The position numbers and the translations under genes are program-made. The notes below the pieces were generated by a model. It was given only the letters and a program-made list of their open reading frames with translations. It searched no databases and was not told the origin of the DNA. Positions 10,255 through 19,693 of a DNA stretch of 63,311 nucleotides are shown here, piece after piece. Each line of letters begins with the position of its first letter. Position 1 is the first letter of the stretch. This DNA is from Stenotrophomonas maltophilia. GTDB taxonomy: Bacteria; Pseudomonadota; Gammaproteobacteria; Xanthomonadales; Xanthomonadaceae. The stretch is from the NCBI RefSeq assembly GCF_013464485.1, contig NZ_RAUX01000045.1:1-63311 (forward strand). Direction: 5' to 3'.

Positions 10255-10330
<76 letters not shown>

Positions 10331-10354
10331 CTATTCAGTGCGGCAACGCACTCA

Positions 10355-10396
10355 GAAGGCCGGAACTCCTGAAATAACAGGGCTTCCGGCCTTTTT
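10355..10396 (+). terminator. Phage-borne terminator placed just after tRNA-Ala
   Basis: GAAGGCCGGAA pairs with TTCCGGCCTTT (18-nt loop) followed by a T-run. It lies 24 bp after the tRNA and inside the prophage, so it would end tRNA transcription in the lysogen and replace the original terminator now at 60366-60398. Confidence 0.8.
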
Positions 10397-10443
10397 CGTT
10401 GCACGGTGCAGACCGGTCCAATGCGTTGCAGCTGGTGAGACGG

Positions 10444-10495
10444 TGGGGGCATATTTTGGGGCATCCGCCCAATGCCCCCAAGATCGATGCCCCCA
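10444..10495. promoter_or_regulatory. Left-arm integrase binding repeats (TGGGGGCAT family)
   Basis: Four copies of a 9-bp motif occur: TGGGGGCAT at 10444, TTGGGGCAT at 10456, then the inverse ATGCCCCCA at 10472 and 10487. The same motif recurs beside the other attachment site (60258-60292). This is the usual layout of arm-type sites for tyrosine integrases. The two inverse copies contain both candidate ATG start codons of the integrase gene. Confidence 0.7.
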
Positions 10496-11695
10496 CTCTC
10501 CGACCTCGCAATTCGGCGCGCAAAGCCGACTGGAAAGACCCAGAAGCTGTTCGACGGCGGCGGGCTCTACCTGGAGATCTCCCCGAGCGGTAGCCGTTGG
10601 TGGCGAATGAAGTACCGCTTCGACGGGAAGGAGAAGCGCCTAGCGCTGGGGGTCTACCCCGAGGTGCCCCTGCAGCTGGCACGGAACCGTCGCGAAGACG
10701 CGCGGCGGCTGCTTGCCCAGGGCGTGGACCCGAACCAGCAGAAGAAGGAGGCCGCCGCGGCGAAGGCGGGCATGGAGGCTCAGACCTTTGGCGCGATCGC
10801 GCGCGAGTTCATGGATGGCCGGATCTGGTCCGACGACTACCGGGTAAAGGTCGAGGCTTGGATGAAGAACGACATCCTGCCGTGGATCGGTAGCCGGCAG
10901 GCCGCTGAGCTGGAGGCACCCGACTTCCTTGCACTCGCCCGTCGGATGGAGAAGCGCGGCGCCATCGAGTCAGCGCACCGGGTCATCCAGAAGTGCGGGG
11001 AGGTGATGCGGTACGCCATCGCCTGCGGCATGGCCAAGCGCAATCCGGTGGCAGACCTGCGCGGCGCACTGCAGCCGACGCCACGGAACCACTATGCAGC
11101 GATCACCGAGGTCCGCGAGCTGGTGCCGCTTCTGCGCGCCATCCCCGCATACCGCGGCAGGCAGGTCACACGCTGGGCATTGGCCCTGGCGCCGCTGGTG
11201 TTCGTGCGCCCTGGCGAACTCCGGAAGGCGGAATGGTCGGAATTCGATCTGGACGCCGGGCAGTGGCTGATCCCTGCCGGCCGCATGAAGCGCCGCAGAG
11301 AGCACCTCATCCCGCTCTCTAAGCAGGCCCTGGCAATCCTTCGCGAGATTCAGCCCCTCACGGGCAAAGGGCAGTACGTGTTTCAGGGGCGCAACAGCCC
11401 GAAGCGGCCGCTCAGCGAGAACACGATCAACACCGCGCTACGCAAGATGGGGTTCGAGGATGACGTGATGACCGGACACGGCTTCCGCGCCACTGCGCGC
11501 ACCATCCTGGATGAGGTGCTGGGGTTCCGGCCCGACATCATCGAACACCAGCTGTCCCACATGGTCAAAGACCCCGACGGCAGAGCATACAACCGGACCA
11601 AGCACCTGGAAGAGCGCGTCCGAATGATGCAGGAGTGGGCGGACTACCTGGACCGGCTGCGCGATGGGAACGTGGTGCAGCTGCGGGTCGCCTGA
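10472..11695 (+). CDS. int: Tyrosine-recombinase integrase (P4-like, DUF4102 N-terminus)
   Basis: A 407-aa site-specific recombinase that inserts and excises the prophage at tRNA-Ala. The N-terminal DUF4102 arm-binding domain (LSDLAIRRAKPTGK...LYLEISPSGSRWWRMKY) is followed by a core-binding domain. The catalytic domain has Arg in RPGELRKAEW, the HxxR box HGFRATART, a second His in IEHQLSH and the Tyr nucleophile in RAYNRTKHLEER. ATG 10472 or ATG 10487 could be the start. The second begins right at the conserved N-terminus. Both lie in putative arm-type sites, suggesting Int may repress its own expression. Confidence 0.95.
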   Translation: MPPRSMPPLSDLAIRRAKPTGKTQKLFDGGGLYLEISPSGSRWWRMKYRFDGKEKRLALGVYPEVPLQLARNRREDARRLLAQGVDPNQQKKEAAAAKAGMEAQTFGAIAREFMDGRIWSDDYRVKVEAWMKNDILPWIGSRQAAELEAPDFLALARRMEKRGAIESAHRVIQKCGEVMRYAIACGMAKRNPVADLRGALQPTPRNHYAAITEVRELVPLLRAIPAYRGRQVTRWALALAPLVFVRPGELRKAEWSEFDLDAGQWLIPAGRMKRRREHLIPLSKQALAILREIQPLTGKGQYVFQGRNSPKRPLSENTINTALRKMGFEDDVMTGHGFRATARTILDEVLGFRPDIIEHQLSHMVKDPDGRAYNRTKHLEERVRMMQEWADYLDRLRDGNVVQLRVA

Positions 11696-11698
11696 CGC

Positions 11699-12202
11699 CT
11701 ACACGCCTCGCCGCAACTGCTGCAGCCCTGCCCTCACCCACGCCTTGCTGCGGACGTCCCTCGCTCGGGGTTTCGTCTCTGCTGGCGGCTTGCGCGGTTC
11801 AAGCGCCGCCTTGATCCGCTCGACCTCCTTCGCCCCGGCCTCAGCCAGGCGCCGGGCCTGTTGCTGCTGCTCGCGGGTCGGAGGCAGGCCAGGCAGTGGT
11901 GGCGGTGGCTGGATCGGCGTACTGTCGGTCAGCCGCGCGACGGCCTCACGAAGGGGCAGATCGGGATAGAGCCTGGCCGCGCACCAGCGCTCGGCGTAGC
12001 GCTTCGCCTGTCGGACGTTGGCGGCGCGCGCTTCCTTGGTGTGCCACATCTTCTGGCCTTCCATCCACAACCGGACGCCAGGACCGCCATCGAACGTGAC
12101 GTTCGCCGTTTCCCGGCCGTTGTACCAGAGCGCCCAGCGCTCGCCGGTCTGGACCCAGCCAGAGGGAATCGGGGCAGTGCGGAAGCCGTGGGAGGAATAC
12201 AT
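11699..12202 (-). CDS. Hypothetical phage protein, about 167 aa
   Basis: No recognised function. The protein has a proline-rich segment (PIQPPPPLPGLPP) in the middle and a basic, helical C-terminal tail (EQQQQARRLAEAG..., KPRARDVRSKAWVRAGL). The beta-like N-terminus (GERWALWYNGRETANVTFDGG) looks like a small domain. I chose ATG 12202 (MYSSHGFRT). It converges on the integrase with a 3-bp gap and diverges from the YedK gene. Confidence 0.55.
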   Translation of the reverse strand: MYSSHGFRTAPIPSGWVQTGERWALWYNGRETANVTFDGGPGVRLWMEGQKMWHTKEARAANVRQAKRYAERWCAARLYPDLPLREAVARLTDSTPIQPPPPLPGLPPTREQQQQARRLAEAGAKEVERIKAALEPRKPPAETKPRARDVRSKAWVRAGLQQLRRGV

Positions 12203-12312
12203 GGCGGGAAGGATACGGCTGACGGTCGCAAAGGCTGCGACAAGGAAGCATTCACCGGCTGAACCGTTCGGAATCACGTCCTCGGAACGGCAGGCTGGGC
12301 TACCCTCCGGCC

Positions 12313-12978
12313 ATGTGCGGCCGCTTCGTCCAGCTCCCCGTGATCGACTTCGGCCAGCCGGGGCTGGCTGACCTTGCCCCCGACCTGGCCGAGATCCAGC
12401 CCAGCTACAACTTGGCGCCGACGCAGCGGGCGTCGGTGATCCTGGACCGCGGCGAAGGACGGCAGGTTACCCGGCTGGCGTGGGGCCTGCTGCCGTTCTG
12501 GGCCAAGGCCAAAGGCCTGCAGGGCTCGACGATCAACGCCCGGATCGAGACGGTGGCCACCAAGCCAGCGTTCCGGGCCGCGTTCAAGAAGCGCCGCTGC
12601 GTGATCCCCATGGCCGGCTACTACGAGTGGTCGGTCAGCCCCGAGGACGGGAAGAAAGACCCGTGGTTAATCCACGCCACCGGACCGCTGCTGGCCGCTG
12701 GCCTGTGGGAGGACACCAGCCCGCTGCTACCCGACGGAAACCTGGGCACCTTCACCATCATCACCGGTGATAGCAGCGGCGTGTCGGCCGACATCCACGA
12801 CCGCATGCCGGTCTGGCTGCAGGCCGGCCAGATCGATGAGTGGATCGCCGCCAGCCCCGACGACGCCATGGCCATGCTGCTGGCCAGCGAGCCACCGGCG
12901 ATGGAGGCCTACCGCGTCAGCCGCGCGGTGAACACACCACTCAACAACCGCGAGGATCTGCTGCTGCAGGTTGCCTGA
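12313..12978 (+). CDS. SOS response-associated peptidase (YedK/HMCES family)
   Basis: A 221-aa member of the SRAP family that crosslinks to abasic sites in single-stranded DNA through its N-terminal cysteine. The catalytic Cys2 follows the initiator (MCGRFVQ). The conserved PSYNLAPTQ, INARIETV, CVIPMAGYYEW and IHDRMPV motifs are all present, including the active-site Asn, Glu and His. Length is standard. It is carried as a single gene on the integrase side of the prophage, probably as an accessory function that protects phage DNA or tempers SOS damage. Confidence 0.9.
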   Translation: MCGRFVQLPVIDFGQPGLADLAPDLAEIQPSYNLAPTQRASVILDRGEGRQVTRLAWGLLPFWAKAKGLQGSTINARIETVATKPAFRAAFKKRRCVIPMAGYYEWSVSPEDGKKDPWLIHATGPLLAAGLWEDTSPLLPDGNLGTFTIITGDSSGVSADIHDRMPVWLQAGQIDEWIAASPDDAMAMLLASEPPAMEAYRVSRAVNTPLNNREDLLLQVA

Positions 12979-13095
12979 TCGAGGGACCGAGCATGTGCTC
13001 TGCTCGGCCCCTCTGCGATCACCCCAGTACCGATTGAACCAGCACCTGGCCGTAGCGCGCGAACTCCGCGGGGCCGGAGTGGTTGATGGGGCCGA

Positions 13096-15753
13096 TCAAA
13101 GGTCAACGATGAACGCCGGACACCAGTTGTAGCTCGGAGCACCAACCTCGTCTGTGACCACCATGGAATCGCGCAGCAAACCGCGAGCTCCCACCAACGG
13201 ACCGTTCTGACCACCGGCATCACTATTGCGCTGAACGGCGTAGCCCAAGCGGATGCGCTGGGTTGCAGGCGCCGCCGAGAGAGTCAAGCGCACAACCCCG
13301 TTGAACGTTCCCGTGGTCGCCGCCGAAGTCACTACCGGCGGACTACCGGTCCCGTCGTCCACGATGAACCCTGCACTGCCGGCGATCTCGGCGGTGGCTA
13401 TGGTGTCACCGCTGCCATCAACCACCAGTGGGAACACATTGCAGTCGAACGTCACGTCCAGGTGGGTTGCGTCCACCCACCTGGAGCGAACAACCCGGAT
13501 CGTACGCTGACCATCGCCCAGCACCTCGTTGATCGTTGCTCGTGCTAGCTGTGCGCCGCGGCGGTACTGGCCCAGGCAGTCCAGGTGGATCGTGTCACTC
13601 ATGGGGAACTGGTAGATCGGCCCCGCCAAGCGGATGTTATCGACCCCATCCAGCTCGTAGTCCGACTCACGAATCGGCTGATTCCAGGTGCTGGAATTCG
13701 CGTGCGAGGTCTGCGACACCAGGAGAACGGGGGTATCCACCTGTCCGGTGGCCGCCTTGATGTCATCACACAGGAACCGGGCAAACTGCTGCATGGTGCG
13801 GCTACGGCGCCCCTTCGTCATTCCGGCCCACGTCGAGTCGCGTTCGCCCTGCATCCAATCGATCGCCGGTACAACAGGGGACCATCCGTTGTCGCGGCAG
13901 ATTCGGGATGCGCGACGGACCGCCGCGAGGAAGAGCTTGTACTGTGTGCTGCCACGCGTAAGGTCAGGCAGCGCGGTAGTTCCGAGCGCCGAAACGAACG
14001 AAATGGTTCGTACGGAGTCATGTCCAGTCAGCGCCTCAACGTCCCGCCGCAAATGGGTTGCCCATGACATGGCGGCAGTCTGCCCGAGGTCCTGCGCAGC
14101 ATTGAAGCTCTCGGCAACTGGGATCAGAGTCTGGTCGGTATCCTGGGTGTAGCGCAGGCCGCCACTGAACATCAGGCAGCTGCTCGGATAGGCATTGCTA
14201 CCAGTGATTGGATCAGAGGCCAGCACATTCACCCCGAGTGCATTGCTTTGCCCCAAGGTCGGCAGGATGTAGCAGATACCCTCTGCAGGTGCGCGCCACG
14301 TTGTCGAGTAGCCACCATACGAGGCGCTCACCTTGTCGAACTGCTGCTGCCTATTCACGTCGGCAAGGGCGGGAATTCGTGAAACCGTCTCGGCGATATT
14401 GGGATAGATCCCCTTTGCCTTGACGGCCAGATCTAGGTTGATTCGACCCGGTACGTTGTTTGCGCGGGTCGTGAACACGACGCTGGCGGTGTCCGCCGGA
14501 CACGTGACGAGCTCGTCAGTGTAGTCAACATAGACACCGCTCGCTCCACCATGTACGAACCCGATCGCGGCGCCAGAGGCATTGCGGAATACGGCAAGAG
14601 CAGCCACGGAACCGACAACCGTCGCAGTGACCTGGAACTGATCGCCCTCCACAGCAGGCACCACCGCGCAACGGAAATCAGCCGTCGCAACAATGGCACC
14701 CGTATCCCTGTTGCAGTAGGCGTTGGCCAAGGTCAGAGATCGATCGACCCACCACTGCAGGGTGCTGTCGATCTCGGGGTCTCGGCGCTGTACGACAGTG
14801 CGCAGGGCTGCACTGTACGCCAGCCTATTGGGAGAGATCACCAATCCATCTCCCCCATTCTGGGTATACCAACCACGACGAAACTGCGTCACACCTGCCG
14901 CATCGGTGTTTCTGCCAATCACCAGGCCGCCTGTTGGAGAGCTGAGCTTCCAGATCAGGATTTCCGGCCCAGTCACTGACACAACCTCCGGCAACCGGAT
15001 CTCAATTTCCTGTTCAGCATCAGATGGCGAAAGATCAGCCCCTGCAAGGGTCACGGACGCCATAAGCGTTGCATCGAGCGGCGGCATGCCGCCCGGGCCG
15101 CCAGGCATACGCTTGTAAATCTCCAGCGTCACAGACGGGAGGCGCGCGAAGTTCTGAACCCAGAACCGAAATACGTTCACGGCCAGAACCGTTCCCGTCG
15201 CCGACTGCTCACCGGCCGCCACAGCCGACAGGTTGCCCGCCTGCCCCCACATCTCTGAGCGTGCAACGTCCACCGCTGACGTTTCGCTGGTGGAAATGGC
15301 CACTGCGGCGTCTTCAGCTTCGCGCTGTGCTTCGGCGATGCCGAATCGTGTCGGGTTCCGGTCAGCTTTTTGGGTCAGCACATCCGGTGAACGCCATTCC
15401 AGACCAGCGGCGACCATCACGTAGCGGCCACTGTTGGGAACGGTCAGGCCAGACACGGGATCGGTATGGCTGCCGGTGTCGCCGATCACCGCCACCTGAC
15501 GGTTCAGCGGAATCTGCCCCGCACCACCGGCCGCGCTTGCAGCCGCCCAGGTCGGAAACTCGATGGTGCTGCCATCGGCCAGGAATGCCTGGAAGTCCGT
15601 CTCGATGCCAGACCAGCTCTTGCGCGTCTGCCCCTTTCGGTCAAGCCAGGTTTGTCCCGGGCCATTGATTCCGGCATCCAGGTTCTGGGCGTTGTCGTAC
15701 AAATCCTTGACAGCAGTCGACGGCACCGGATTCCCAGTGTTGAAGGTCGTCAT
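13096..15753 (-). CDS. Tail fibre protein with SGNH/CE6-type esterase domain
   Basis: An 885-aa last gene of the late operon. The N-terminus (about 1-170) has collagen-poor, alanine-rich attachment sequence typical of tail fibres. The region from about residue 490 to 740 carries hydrolase motifs: GQSN with Ser503, WMQGERD at 633-639, and DTIH with Asp720 and His723, the pattern of carbohydrate esterase family 6/sialate O-acetylesterase-like SGNH enzymes. It may deacetylate surface polysaccharide during adsorption. The C-terminal 150 aa are beta-rich. The position directly after the TipJ-like gene supports a receptor-binding role. Confidence 0.8.
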   Translation of the reverse strand: MTTFNTGNPVPSTAVKDLYDNAQNLDAGINGPGQTWLDRKGQTRKSWSGIETDFQAFLADGSTIEFPTWAAASAAGGAGQIPLNRQVAVIGDTGSHTDPVSGLTVPNSGRYVMVAAGLEWRSPDVLTQKADRNPTRFGIAEAQREAEDAAVAISTSETSAVDVARSEMWGQAGNLSAVAAGEQSATGTVLAVNVFRFWVQNFARLPSVTLEIYKRMPGGPGGMPPLDATLMASVTLAGADLSPSDAEQEIEIRLPEVVSVTGPEILIWKLSSPTGGLVIGRNTDAAGVTQFRRGWYTQNGGDGLVISPNRLAYSAALRTVVQRRDPEIDSTLQWWVDRSLTLANAYCNRDTGAIVATADFRCAVVPAVEGDQFQVTATVVGSVAALAVFRNASGAAIGFVHGGASGVYVDYTDELVTCPADTASVVFTTRANNVPGRINLDLAVKAKGIYPNIAETVSRIPALADVNRQQQFDKVSASYGGYSTTWRAPAEGICYILPTLGQSNALGVNVLASDPITGSNAYPSSCLMFSGGLRYTQDTDQTLIPVAESFNAAQDLGQTAAMSWATHLRRDVEALTGHDSVRTISFVSALGTTALPDLTRGSTQYKLFLAAVRRASRICRDNGWSPVVPAIDWMQGERDSTWAGMTKGRRSRTMQQFARFLCDDIKAATGQVDTPVLLVSQTSHANSSTWNQPIRESDYELDGVDNIRLAGPIYQFPMSDTIHLDCLGQYRRGAQLARATINEVLGDGQRTIRVVRSRWVDATHLDVTFDCNVFPLVVDGSGDTIATAEIAGSAGFIVDDGTGSPPVVTSAATTGTFNGVVRLTLSAAPATQRIRLGYAVQRNSDAGGQNGPLVGARGLLRDSMVVTDEVGAPSYNWCPAFIVDL

Positions 15754-15774
15754 CGTGGTGGTTCTCCGTTGGTG

Positions 15775-18700
15775 TTACGGCGCGTTCGCGTCGTCGTACT
15801 GGTAGAAGGCTGGGTCGTACTGCAGCGCGGAGATCTCCACCGAGCCGTCGTCGCCGGGGGTGATCTCGGAAAGCACTGCGTCATAGCCAACCCGAGAGCT
15901 GTCGCAGAAGATCAGCTCTGGCGGGTCAATCGTCGGGTCATCGAGGATCCATGTGCTGAATGCGTGCTCAGCTGGCAGAGACGAAGCGGAGATGGTCAGC
16001 GTGTGATCGTCCACCCGCGTGGGCACGATCACCGCCGACGCCGAGCCGTCCTGGAACCGAATCAGGCAGCGCGGCGCAGCCAGGCTCCAGTCCAGGTACT
16101 CGCCCACTTCGATCAGCACGCGCGTGCCCTGCAGCTCGGCATGGTCGATCACGCAGCTGGTGGTGCTGGACCCGGGGATGTCGTCGGTCAGCTTGACGCG
16201 GTCGCCGAAGTCGAACCGCAGGCCCATCAGCTCCGTCTTTGTGGTGTAGGTCAACCGCTGTCCCTGGTACTTCATCAGCCGGCGCATGCCGATCCGGTAT
16301 GCCCTGGTGCGGCTCCCTACCCCCTTCAGCTCGAACGTTTCCACCTTAACCGGCGTATCGCTACCTGGCATGCGGCATTCCACGGTTTCGGCCGCCCAGG
16401 TGACCTCATCGATGTAGGTCACGTCTACCCCGTCGAAGTCATCCGGACCCGGTGCATTGAACGACGTGGCCAGCGGCTCCAACTGCCGCTTGGGAGAAAT
16501 TGCGCCGCGCCAGGTCTTGATGCCCTCACGCCCCGCCGAGCACATGCCGTCGCTCAGCAGGAAGTAGCCCATGCCCGCCTGCGTAGCCAACTGCAGCACG
16601 TCCAGTGCGCTGCTGCCGGACTGCTCGGGGCTGTAGTCGAAGAACTCCCCGCGCGGCGTCCAGTAGGTATCCTCCAGATGCTGCAGCGTGTCCGTGTCGA
16701 TCTGGTCCTCCGGCAGCCCCAGGGACCGCAGCACGTGCTTCATGGCGCCGCTGATGGTCCGCGCGGTACTGCCCTCGTACTGTCGCGTCGCCATGACGTT
16801 GAATCGCCGATCCGACTGCGCCGCCAGCTTCGTGCCGGTGGTCACGGTAAGCCCGATGGTGGTCAGGTCGTCGTAGCGGGTTGGCCGCTGTGACAGGCGC
16901 GCGCGCAGGCCCTGCCAGTAGCACGCGTCCCGTGCAGAATTGCCTCCGCGCTCGGTCACCCGCCGAACTCGCACCTCGACTTGCCCAGGCGTCCCCAGGT
17001 TGATGCGCTCGGTGAAGCCGACGGCATCCTCGGAGTATCCGGTGTAGGTGTGTGTGCGCACGGTCCATGGCGCGCCGGAGCCGAACACGCGATAGCCGAC
17101 TCGCAGAGAAACGGTGAAGGTGCGCTTATTACCCTTGCTGGTGTACCAGATCAGTCCGCTGGGGAAGTTGAAGTCGTACTCGAACGCATCCGTGGTTTCG
17201 CCGTTCGGGCACACCAGGAAGGGCCCCAGCCACTCCTCGCCCTCTTGGAAGCCAGTGGCGCTGTAGTCAGTGGCCGTCCGGTTGGTCCAGCCCGGCCAGC
17301 TCGTGTCGACCACTCCCGCCTCAGTCAGCCGCTCCACGACCAAGGTGAGCCCGGACACGGCCGCAATTCGATAGTCGCTTTGGCCGCGCGACATTGCCAG
17401 CGACACCACACCGGGTGGTAGACCGCCGAAAGCAGTTCCGGCCGGGCCGTCGTAGGCCAACGTCACACGGGGCTGCGTCGCAGGTGTTCCGCCGCTCGTG
17501 GCCACGCCCGCAGTAGACGTTGGACTGCTGCCGAAGACTGACGCGGGCAGTCCGCTGTAGGTGATGCTCCCACCAGCAAACGGGCTGGCCGACTCCGCAA
17601 TCGTGACCACACCGCCGGATTGGGTCGCCACCAAGCCGCTGTCCACCAACTGGTCGTTGATGGCCGTCAGAAGCACGCCCAAGGTGATGTAGTTTGCCTC
17701 CAGAGCAACGCTGTAGGCGATGCCGCGCCAGCTGATTCCGAAGGTGACCGGAGAGCCGCTGAAATCGAAGTTGCTCGCCGCGGCCGATCCCGTCACGCGG
17801 GCAGCACTTCCACCTACGCCGGGCACCGCGGGCGAGCCTGGGGCGTAGCTGGCCACGAACAGTGCATAGTCGGCGCCGTTGTAGGTCAGCAGTACCGGCA
17901 TGCCCACGTAGGGCGCCAACTCTGCCACAGCACTGCCGGCGATGATCGAGTAAAGGCCGCTCGTGGTCGCGGTGAAGGAGGCAGAAATCTTGAGCGTGAG
18001 CACGGCGCCGACAACCCAACTGCTTGGCACGGAGCTGGTCGGCCGCTCGTTACCGTTCGCGTCGGTGACCGTTGCATTGTTCAGGGTGAGCACGTTCCCC
18101 GATACCGTCACCGAGTCTGCGTTGATTCCCGTAGACACGTCTGCCGTGTCGCTCAGATCCAGGCCGGCTGTGCCGGAGGCCGTCGCCCCGACCTCGGTGG
18201 AGTTCACCCAGTTCTCGGAGCGCACGTCGCCGCTCACATCCGCACCCGGTGGGTAGATGGTCATCTGCACGTCGCTGCCGAACGAGCTGATGGGCGTATT
18301 CCCCAGCCGCGCCGAGCCGACCGGGATGATGTGCTGCCCCTTGCCAACACAGACGAACATGTGGGTGCGGTAGGACTTTTCGCCTACGAATCGCGACACC
18401 GGCTGCACCAGGTAATCTGGATAGACGCGGTAACGGCCCAGCACCTCTCGGATAGGGCTGCCCAGACGTGCGTTGTTCGCACGCGCGGTGTCCAGGCTGA
18501 GCGAATCTCCCTGGCCAAACCGGTTGCCCGACGGCATGTTGCTGGCCATGTAGATGGCATAGGCTGCCGCAACCGCCACTACCACCCAGTACACGACCGC
18601 AGCGATACCCTCACCGTAGGCAATCGGGTAGATACGGACGTCGGAATCACCGTCCATCCAGGTGGTCGCCCAGGCTTCGGCCGGCACCGGCACGCCATCC

Positions 18701-18840
18701 AGCTCGACCTCAATCGGATGCGGTCGGTCTGCGGTGAAACTCGGCACCATGGATTGCAGCCACCCCTCGACAGTGGTCCGGCCGTGGGCGTGCGTCTCCA
18801 GTGGCTCACCGGGCATGCGCGACGGATAGATTCGGATCAC
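15775..18840 (-). CDS. TipJ/host-specificity protein J-like tail tip protein
   Basis: A 1021-aa central tail-tip protein. The N-terminus includes a hydrophobic segment at about 78-98 (AAVVYWVVVAVAAAYAIYMAS). The following region SPIREVLGRYRVYPDYLVQP and later MGLRFDFGDRVKLTDD are typical of the TipJ/lambda gpJ family, which forms the tip that contacts the host receptor. The start is GTG 18840, overlapping the stop codon of the NlpC/P60 gene (GTGA), which indicates translational coupling. Confidence 0.85.
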   Translation of the reverse strand: MIRIYPSRMPGEPLETHAHGRTTVEGWLQSMVPSFTADRPHPIEVELDGVPVPAEAWATTWMDGDSDVRIYPIAYGEGIAAVVYWVVVAVAAAYAIYMASNMPSGNRFGQGDSLSLDTARANNARLGSPIREVLGRYRVYPDYLVQPVSRFVGEKSYRTHMFVCVGKGQHIIPVGSARLGNTPISSFGSDVQMTIYPPGADVSGDVRSENWVNSTEVGATASGTAGLDLSDTADVSTGINADSVTVSGNVLTLNNATVTDANGNERPTSSVPSSWVVGAVLTLKISASFTATTSGLYSIIAGSAVAELAPYVGMPVLLTYNGADYALFVASYAPGSPAVPGVGGSAARVTGSAAASNFDFSGSPVTFGISWRGIAYSVALEANYITLGVLLTAINDQLVDSGLVATQSGGVVTIAESASPFAGGSITYSGLPASVFGSSPTSTAGVATSGGTPATQPRVTLAYDGPAGTAFGGLPPGVVSLAMSRGQSDYRIAAVSGLTLVVERLTEAGVVDTSWPGWTNRTATDYSATGFQEGEEWLGPFLVCPNGETTDAFEYDFNFPSGLIWYTSKGNKRTFTVSLRVGYRVFGSGAPWTVRTHTYTGYSEDAVGFTERINLGTPGQVEVRVRRVTERGGNSARDACYWQGLRARLSQRPTRYDDLTTIGLTVTTGTKLAAQSDRRFNVMATRQYEGSTARTISGAMKHVLRSLGLPEDQIDTDTLQHLEDTYWTPRGEFFDYSPEQSGSSALDVLQLATQAGMGYFLLSDGMCSAGREGIKTWRGAISPKRQLEPLATSFNAPGPDDFDGVDVTYIDEVTWAAETVECRMPGSDTPVKVETFELKGVGSRTRAYRIGMRRLMKYQGQRLTYTTKTELMGLRFDFGDRVKLTDDIPGSSTTSCVIDHAELQGTRVLIEVGEYLDWSLAAPRCLIRFQDGSASAVIVPTRVDDHTLTISASSLPAEHAFSTWILDDPTIDPPELIFCDSSRVGYDAVLSEITPGDDGSVEISALQYDPAFYQYDDANAP

Positions 18841-19214
18841 GCGTAGTACTCCACTCGGGTGAAGCGGCGTTCGAAGCGCGCCACAGGCAGCACCGTCACG
18901 TCGTGGTGCTCATTGCATTCCAGCGCGCACAGGCGGCCATCTGCCTCGATCAGCACGGCCACGTGCTCAACCACGCTGCCCTGGTAGCAGAAGGCCACGG
19001 CCCCCTGCCGCAGGTCGCTGCCGCTGCGCTCGGTGGCTGCGCCTGCGGCGAGTTCCGGCAGTTGCACGACCGTCGCACCGGCATACTCCGGCCATGCCTC
19101 CAGCCCCAGATCCCTGCGCACCTCATTGACCACCCCGTAGCAGTCCAGCTCAGGGAACGCGCGGCCGCCGCGCACCCAGCGCACGTCAAGGTACTTTTCA
19201 AGGTTGATCTTCAT
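18837..19214 (-). CDS. NlpC/P60 family tail peptidase (lambda gpK-like)
   Basis: A 125-aa single-domain cysteine peptidase. Cys25 lies in ELDCYGVV and His84 in VVEHVAVLIE, giving the NlpC/P60 catalytic pair. In lambda-like phages the equivalent tail-tip component cuts cell-wall peptides during DNA entry. The start is ATG 19214, overlapping the DUF1833 stop (ATGA). A long upstream extension of the same frame is spurious because it overlaps the neighbouring gene. Confidence 0.8.
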   Translation of the reverse strand: MKINLEKYLDVRWVRGGRAFPELDCYGVVNEVRRDLGLEAWPEYAGATVVQLPELAAGAATERSGSDLRQGAVAFCYQGSVVEHVAVLIEADGRLCALECNEHHDVTVLPVARFERRFTRVEYYA

Positions 19215-19693
19215 CACATGTATCTCAGTCCGGGATGCTTCGATAGGACGTAGCGATCGCGCGGCCACGCCGTGTCCAGAACGTTCATGAAGCCAGCGGT
19301 GATCTGCACCTCGGTGGCCGTCCACTGGCCGCCCTTGATGACCACGCTGAAGGGACGCTGCGCCGGCGCCAGCAGGTCCGTGCTTAGGTAAAGGCGGAAC
19401 GTGGCGATCATCTCCACCTTTGCGGCCAGCGCCGCGCGGATCTGGTTGCTGACGACGCCGGAGATGTTGCTGATGGCGAAGCGCAAGTCCTGCACACCAT
19501 CCGCATTGCGCGCGGGCTTGGCGATGTCCATGCCGCAGGCGGTGAACGTCACGGTTTCGCCCGTCTCCAGCCTGGCCGTGATGTCGTCCCACCCCTTTGT
19601 CAGGTAGAAGGTCTGCGCACCCACCTGGATGGCCAAGGTCTCCAGCTCCACCTCGCGGCCACCCGAGGCATACAGGCGTTCGAGGATGCTCAT
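19214..19693 (-). CDS. DUF1833 family tail protein
   Basis: A 159-aa protein. The pattern SGGREVELETLAIQVG...TFYLTKGWDDITARLETGE...GFMNVLDTAWPRDRY matches the DUF1833 family of distal-tail proteins found between the tape measure and the NlpC/P60 gene. The start ATG 19693 overlaps the upstream stop (ATGA). Precise function is unknown. Its position suggests a distal tail or tail-tip subunit like lambda gpM or gpL. Confidence 0.75.
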   Translation of the reverse strand: MSILERLYASGGREVELETLAIQVGAQTFYLTKGWDDITARLETGETVTFTACGMDIAKPARNADGVQDLRFAISNISGVVSNQIRAALAAKVEMIATFRLYLSTDLLAPAQRPFSVVIKGGQWTATEVQITAGFMNVLDTAWPRDRYVLSKHPGLRYM

